A stretch of DNA of 7,589 nucleotides, from contig JAUPUR010000039.1 of assembly GCA_030917445.1 (NCBI GenBank), positions 1-7,589 on the forward strand. Reading direction: 5' to 3'. A program made the translations under genes and the position numbers. Shown piece after piece: positions 5,502 through 7,589 of this stretch; positions within the stretch are counted from its first letter, which is position 1; every line of letters starts with the position of its first letter. The notes beneath the pieces are model-generated. The model made no database searches, was not told the origin of the DNA, and worked only from the letters and a program-made list of their open reading frames with translations. This DNA comes from Patescibacteria group bacterium (GTDB taxonomy: Bacteria; Patescibacteriota; Microgenomatia; Levybacterales; UBA12049).

Positions 5502-5502
5502 A

Positions 5503-7515
5503 TTATTTCCCTGTGAGTTTTCGAATATGATCTCTTAAAAGTGCGGCTGTCTCAAAATCAAGTCGATCTGCTGACTCTTTCATCTGTTTTCTTAAATTTT
5601 TTACAAGATCCTTTTTCTCATCTGGTAAGAGAACTTCTTTTTTCCCCATTTCAACCAAGAAATTTACCGATTTTTTACGTTCATTTTCTGCTTGTTCTTC
5701 TGAATCGTCATGTTCTATGAGTCGAGCACGAATAGATTTATCAATAGTAGTGGGTGTTATATTATGTTTTTTATTGTAAGCGATTTGAATGGTTCTTCGT
5801 CTTTCAACCTCATCCATAGCTTGTTTCATTGATTTGGTAATACGATCTGCATACATGATGACCTGTGAATCAATATTTCTCGCAGCACGTCCCATTGTTT
5901 GAATGAGTGAGGAGCGACTTCTTAAAAATCCTTCTTTGTCAGCATCAAGAATTGCTACGAGTGTGACTTCAGGAAGATCAAGTCCTTCTCGAAGAAGGTT
6001 GATCCCTACCAAAACATCAACATCTCCTCTTCTGAGAGAATCAAGAACGTCTTGTCGTGCAAGTGTATCAATATCTGAATGAAGATAGGTGACTTTGATG
6101 TCTTGTTCTTCAAGATATGATGATAATTCTTCAGACATTCTCTTAGTTAGCGTAGTGACAAGTACTCGTTGTTTTTTTTCAACTCTCTGAGTGATTTCTG
6201 AGAGTAAATCTTTAATTTGTCCTTCAGTTGGTCTGACAGAGATTTCTGGATCGACGATACCAGTTGGTCTAATGAGTTGTTCTGCAATCCCATCTTCCTC
6301 GGTTGCAAGAGATAGCTCATACTCATCAGGTGTTGCTGAAACATAGACTATTTGATTGGTTTGGCGCATAAATTCATCAAACTTGAGTGGTCTATTATCT
6401 AGTGCAGATGGAAGTCGAAAACCGTAATCAATAAGAGTTTCTTTACGTGACCTATCGCCATTGTACATTCCTCTAATTTGTGGAACAGTGATATGAGATT
6501 CATCAATTACAAGAAGCCAATCTTTTGTTGCGTGATTGAAGTAGTCAATAAGAGTATAAGGAGGATCACCTGGTTTGCGACCATCGAAATATATTGAGTA
6601 ATTTTCGATTCCGTTGACATAACCTACCTCACGTATCATTTCAAGGTCATACGTTGTGCGTTGTTTGAGTCTTTGAGCTTCAAGAAGTCTATCGTGTTTT
6701 TTCAAGAACTCAACATGCTCATTCATATCAGCCTGAATGTGTTTGAATGCACTGTCATATGATTTTGGATCTGTCATATAGTGCTTTGCAGGGTAGATAA
6801 GTACTTTATCCATAATTTGAATTGTTTCGCCAGTGAGAGGTTCAAATTCTCTTAGTCCTGTCACACTCGTATCACTTAATTCCATACGAATTCCGGTATC
6901 CATATACGCAGGGAGAAGCTCTATAGTAGAACCTCTTACTCGGAATGTTCCTCTTTTGAATTCATAATCATTTCTTTCATACTGCAAATCAGCTAGCCGT
7001 ACGAGAATATCTCTTTGATTGATTTTCATGCCTGGAACAAGCTCAAGAACAAATTTTCCGTATTCTACCGGGGATCCCAAGTTATAAATACAGGAAACAG
7101 AGGACACGACAATCACATCCTTACGTGTTAGGAGATTTGCTGTTGCAGATAATCGCAATTTATCTATTTCCTCATTGATCTGAGCTTCTTTTTCAATGTA
7201 AGTATCAGTAGTAGGCATATATGCTTCAGGTTGATAATAGTCATAGTAAGAAACAAAATAGGATACTGCGTTATTTGGGAAAAAGTCTCTGAATTCTTGA
7301 TAGAGTTGTCCTGCGAGTGTTTTGTTGTGAGAAATAATGAGAGTTGGTTTTTGCACCTTTTGAATGACATTTGCCATAGTAAAAGTTTTTCCACTCCCAG
7401 TGACTCCAAGAAGAACTTGATTATTTTTCTTTTTGAGAAGACCTTGGGTAAGACTTTCAATTGCTGTAGGTTGATCACCAGTAGGTTTAAAATCAGAAAT
7501 GAGCTCAAATGCCAT
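5503..7515 (-). CDS. uvrB: UvrABC excinuclease subunit B
   Basis: DNA damage verification helicase of nucleotide excision repair: loaded by UvrA, it opens the DNA at the lesion and recruits UvrC for incision. It has 670 residues, the normal length (673 in E. coli). In order: the N-terminal FKPTGDQP (9-16), Walker A GVTGSGKT (37-44), the damage-probing beta-hairpin beginning YDYYQPEAYMP (91-101), GIENYSIYFDGR (302-313), the DESH box (338-341), FRLPSALDNRPL (366-377), TTLTKRM (454-460), the helicase motif V/VI region from INLLREGLDLPE to QTMGRAARN (505-547) and a C-terminal UVR domain (about 635-670) used for UvrA/UvrC contact. No key residue is missing. ATG 7515 gives the usual N terminus (MAFELISDFKPTGDQP) and lies six bases after a -10 box. 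uvrA and uvrC are not in the window. Identity is firm. Confidence 0.98.
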   Translation of the reverse strand: MAFELISDFKPTGDQPTAIESLTQGLLKKKNNQVLLGVTGSGKTFTMANVIQKVQKPTLIISHNKTLAGQLYQEFRDFFPNNAVSYFVSYYDYYQPEAYMPTTDTYIEKEAQINEEIDKLRLSATANLLTRKDVIVVSSVSCIYNLGSPVEYGKFVLELVPGMKINQRDILVRLADLQYERNDYEFKRGTFRVRGSTIELLPAYMDTGIRMELSDTSVTGLREFEPLTGETIQIMDKVLIYPAKHYMTDPKSYDSAFKHIQADMNEHVEFLKKHDRLLEAQRLKQRTTYDLEMIREVGYVNGIENYSIYFDGRKPGDPPYTLIDYFNHATKDWLLVIDESHITVPQIRGMYNGDRSRKETLIDYGFRLPSALDNRPLKFDEFMRQTNQIVYVSATPDEYELSLATEEDGIAEQLIRPTGIVDPEISVRPTEGQIKDLLSEITQRVEKKQRVLVTTLTKRMSEELSSYLEEQDIKVTYLHSDIDTLARQDVLDSLRRGDVDVLVGINLLREGLDLPEVTLVAILDADKEGFLRSRSSLIQTMGRAARNIDSQVIMYADRITKSMKQAMDEVERRRTIQIAYNKKHNITPTTIDKSIRARLIEHDDSEEQAENERKKSVNFLVEMGKKEVLLPDEKKDLVKNLRKQMKESADRLDFETAALLRDHIRKLTGK

Positions 7516-7521
7516 GCAAGC

Positions 7522-7534
7522 ATTGTACCATAGG
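7522..7534 (-). promoter_or_regulatory. Extended -10 promoter for uvrB, leaderless spacing
   Basis: Read on the minus strand: CCTATGGTACAAT, a TACAAT -10 (7527-7522) with a TGG extended element, then six bases (GCTTGC) and the uvrB ATG. There is no -35 match at 17 bases and no Shine-Dalgarno. It is nearly identical to the promoter of the small minus-strand gene at 3694-3706. Confidence 0.7.
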
Positions 7535-7567
7535 ACGCCATTTTTGATGATTGGGAGTATTTGTCCT

Positions 7568-7586
7568 AGTCTGTGCTAGATAGACT
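7568..7586. repeat. Short inverted repeat upstream of uvrB, possible operator
   Basis: AGTCT (7568-7572) and AGACT (7582-7586) are inverse complements spaced by 9 bases, about 40 bases upstream of the uvrB -10 box. A dyad here could bind a regulator, and uvrB is often damage-inducible, but the repeat matches neither the E. coli LexA box (CTGT-N8-ACAG) nor the Gram-positive type (GAAC-N4-GTTC). The window ends three bases later. Chance is a real alternative. Confidence 0.2.
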
Positions 7587-7589
7587 TAT

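Noticed and set aside
1422..7515. UGA read as glycine (code 25), prompted by the CPR-like content and the tRNA-Gly gene
   Set aside because: pyrG and yraN end at TGA at the family's normal length and no conserved glycine is encoded by TGA; the anticodon is CCC, not UCA.
7231..7533. Plus-strand open frame opposite the uvrB 5' end
   Set aside because: It is antisense to the conserved UvrB N-terminal region, including Walker A, and no start signal was seen.
1..7589. CRISPR array, insertion sequence, toxin-antitoxin, prophage or defence genes
   Set aside because: No spaced direct repeats, transposase motifs, terminal repeats or recognisable defence proteins were found; nearly all of the window is housekeeping coding sequence.

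Overview
The window reads as a compact, AT-rich bacterial chromosome segment of housekeeping genes. The best guess for the host is a member of the Candidate Phyla Radiation (Patescibacteria). This is inferred from a shortened ribosomal protein L19, a divergent CTP synthase, unannotatable small proteins, almost no intergenic space and near-absence of Shine-Dalgarno sequences; no single marker proves it. TGA acts as a normal stop (it ends pyrG and yraN and does not interrupt any conserved gene), so the UGA=Gly code of Gracilibacteria and Absconditabacteria does not apply.

Layout, left to right: the 3' end of a LysM-domain protein (1-214, +); a tRNA-Gly(CCC) gene (305-376, +) with its own promoter; a divergent lysophospholipid-acyltransferase-like protein (455-1348, +); CTP synthase pyrG (1422-3107, +); ribosomal protein L19 rplS (3139-3426, +); a small four-cysteine protein of unknown function on the minus strand (3423-3686, -); the YraN/UPF0102 nuclease-fold protein (3713-4084, +); pyruvate kinase pyk (4098-5501, +); and excinuclease subunit uvrB (5503-7515, -). 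The genes are functionally mixed (translation, CTP synthesis, glycolysis, nucleotide excision repair, envelope). rplS and yraN lie near each other as in many bacteria, but the rnhB often found between them is absent and the small minus-strand gene sits there instead.

The most striking signal concerns gene starts rather than any one protein. Upstream of nearly every start codon is a sigma70-type -10 box, usually an extended TGn-10, placed so that the predicted transcription start falls on or within about two bases of the ATG/GTG. This holds for pyrG, rplS, the small minus-strand gene, pyk and uvrB, and more weakly for the acyltransferase-like gene. None of these starts has a Shine-Dalgarno sequence. 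The window therefore predicts mostly leaderless mRNAs, with each gene its own transcription unit even when genes are only bases apart. Promoter parts are embedded in the preceding gene's stop codon twice (rplS, pyk), and two convergent gene pairs meet with stops overlapping or one base apart, leaving no room for terminators.

Protein-level points worth checking are the altered CTP-feedback and oxyanion segments of PyrG, the K+-independent signature in pyruvate kinase, and the degenerate second motif of the acyltransferase-like protein. I found no CRISPR array, insertion sequence, prophage or defence system.
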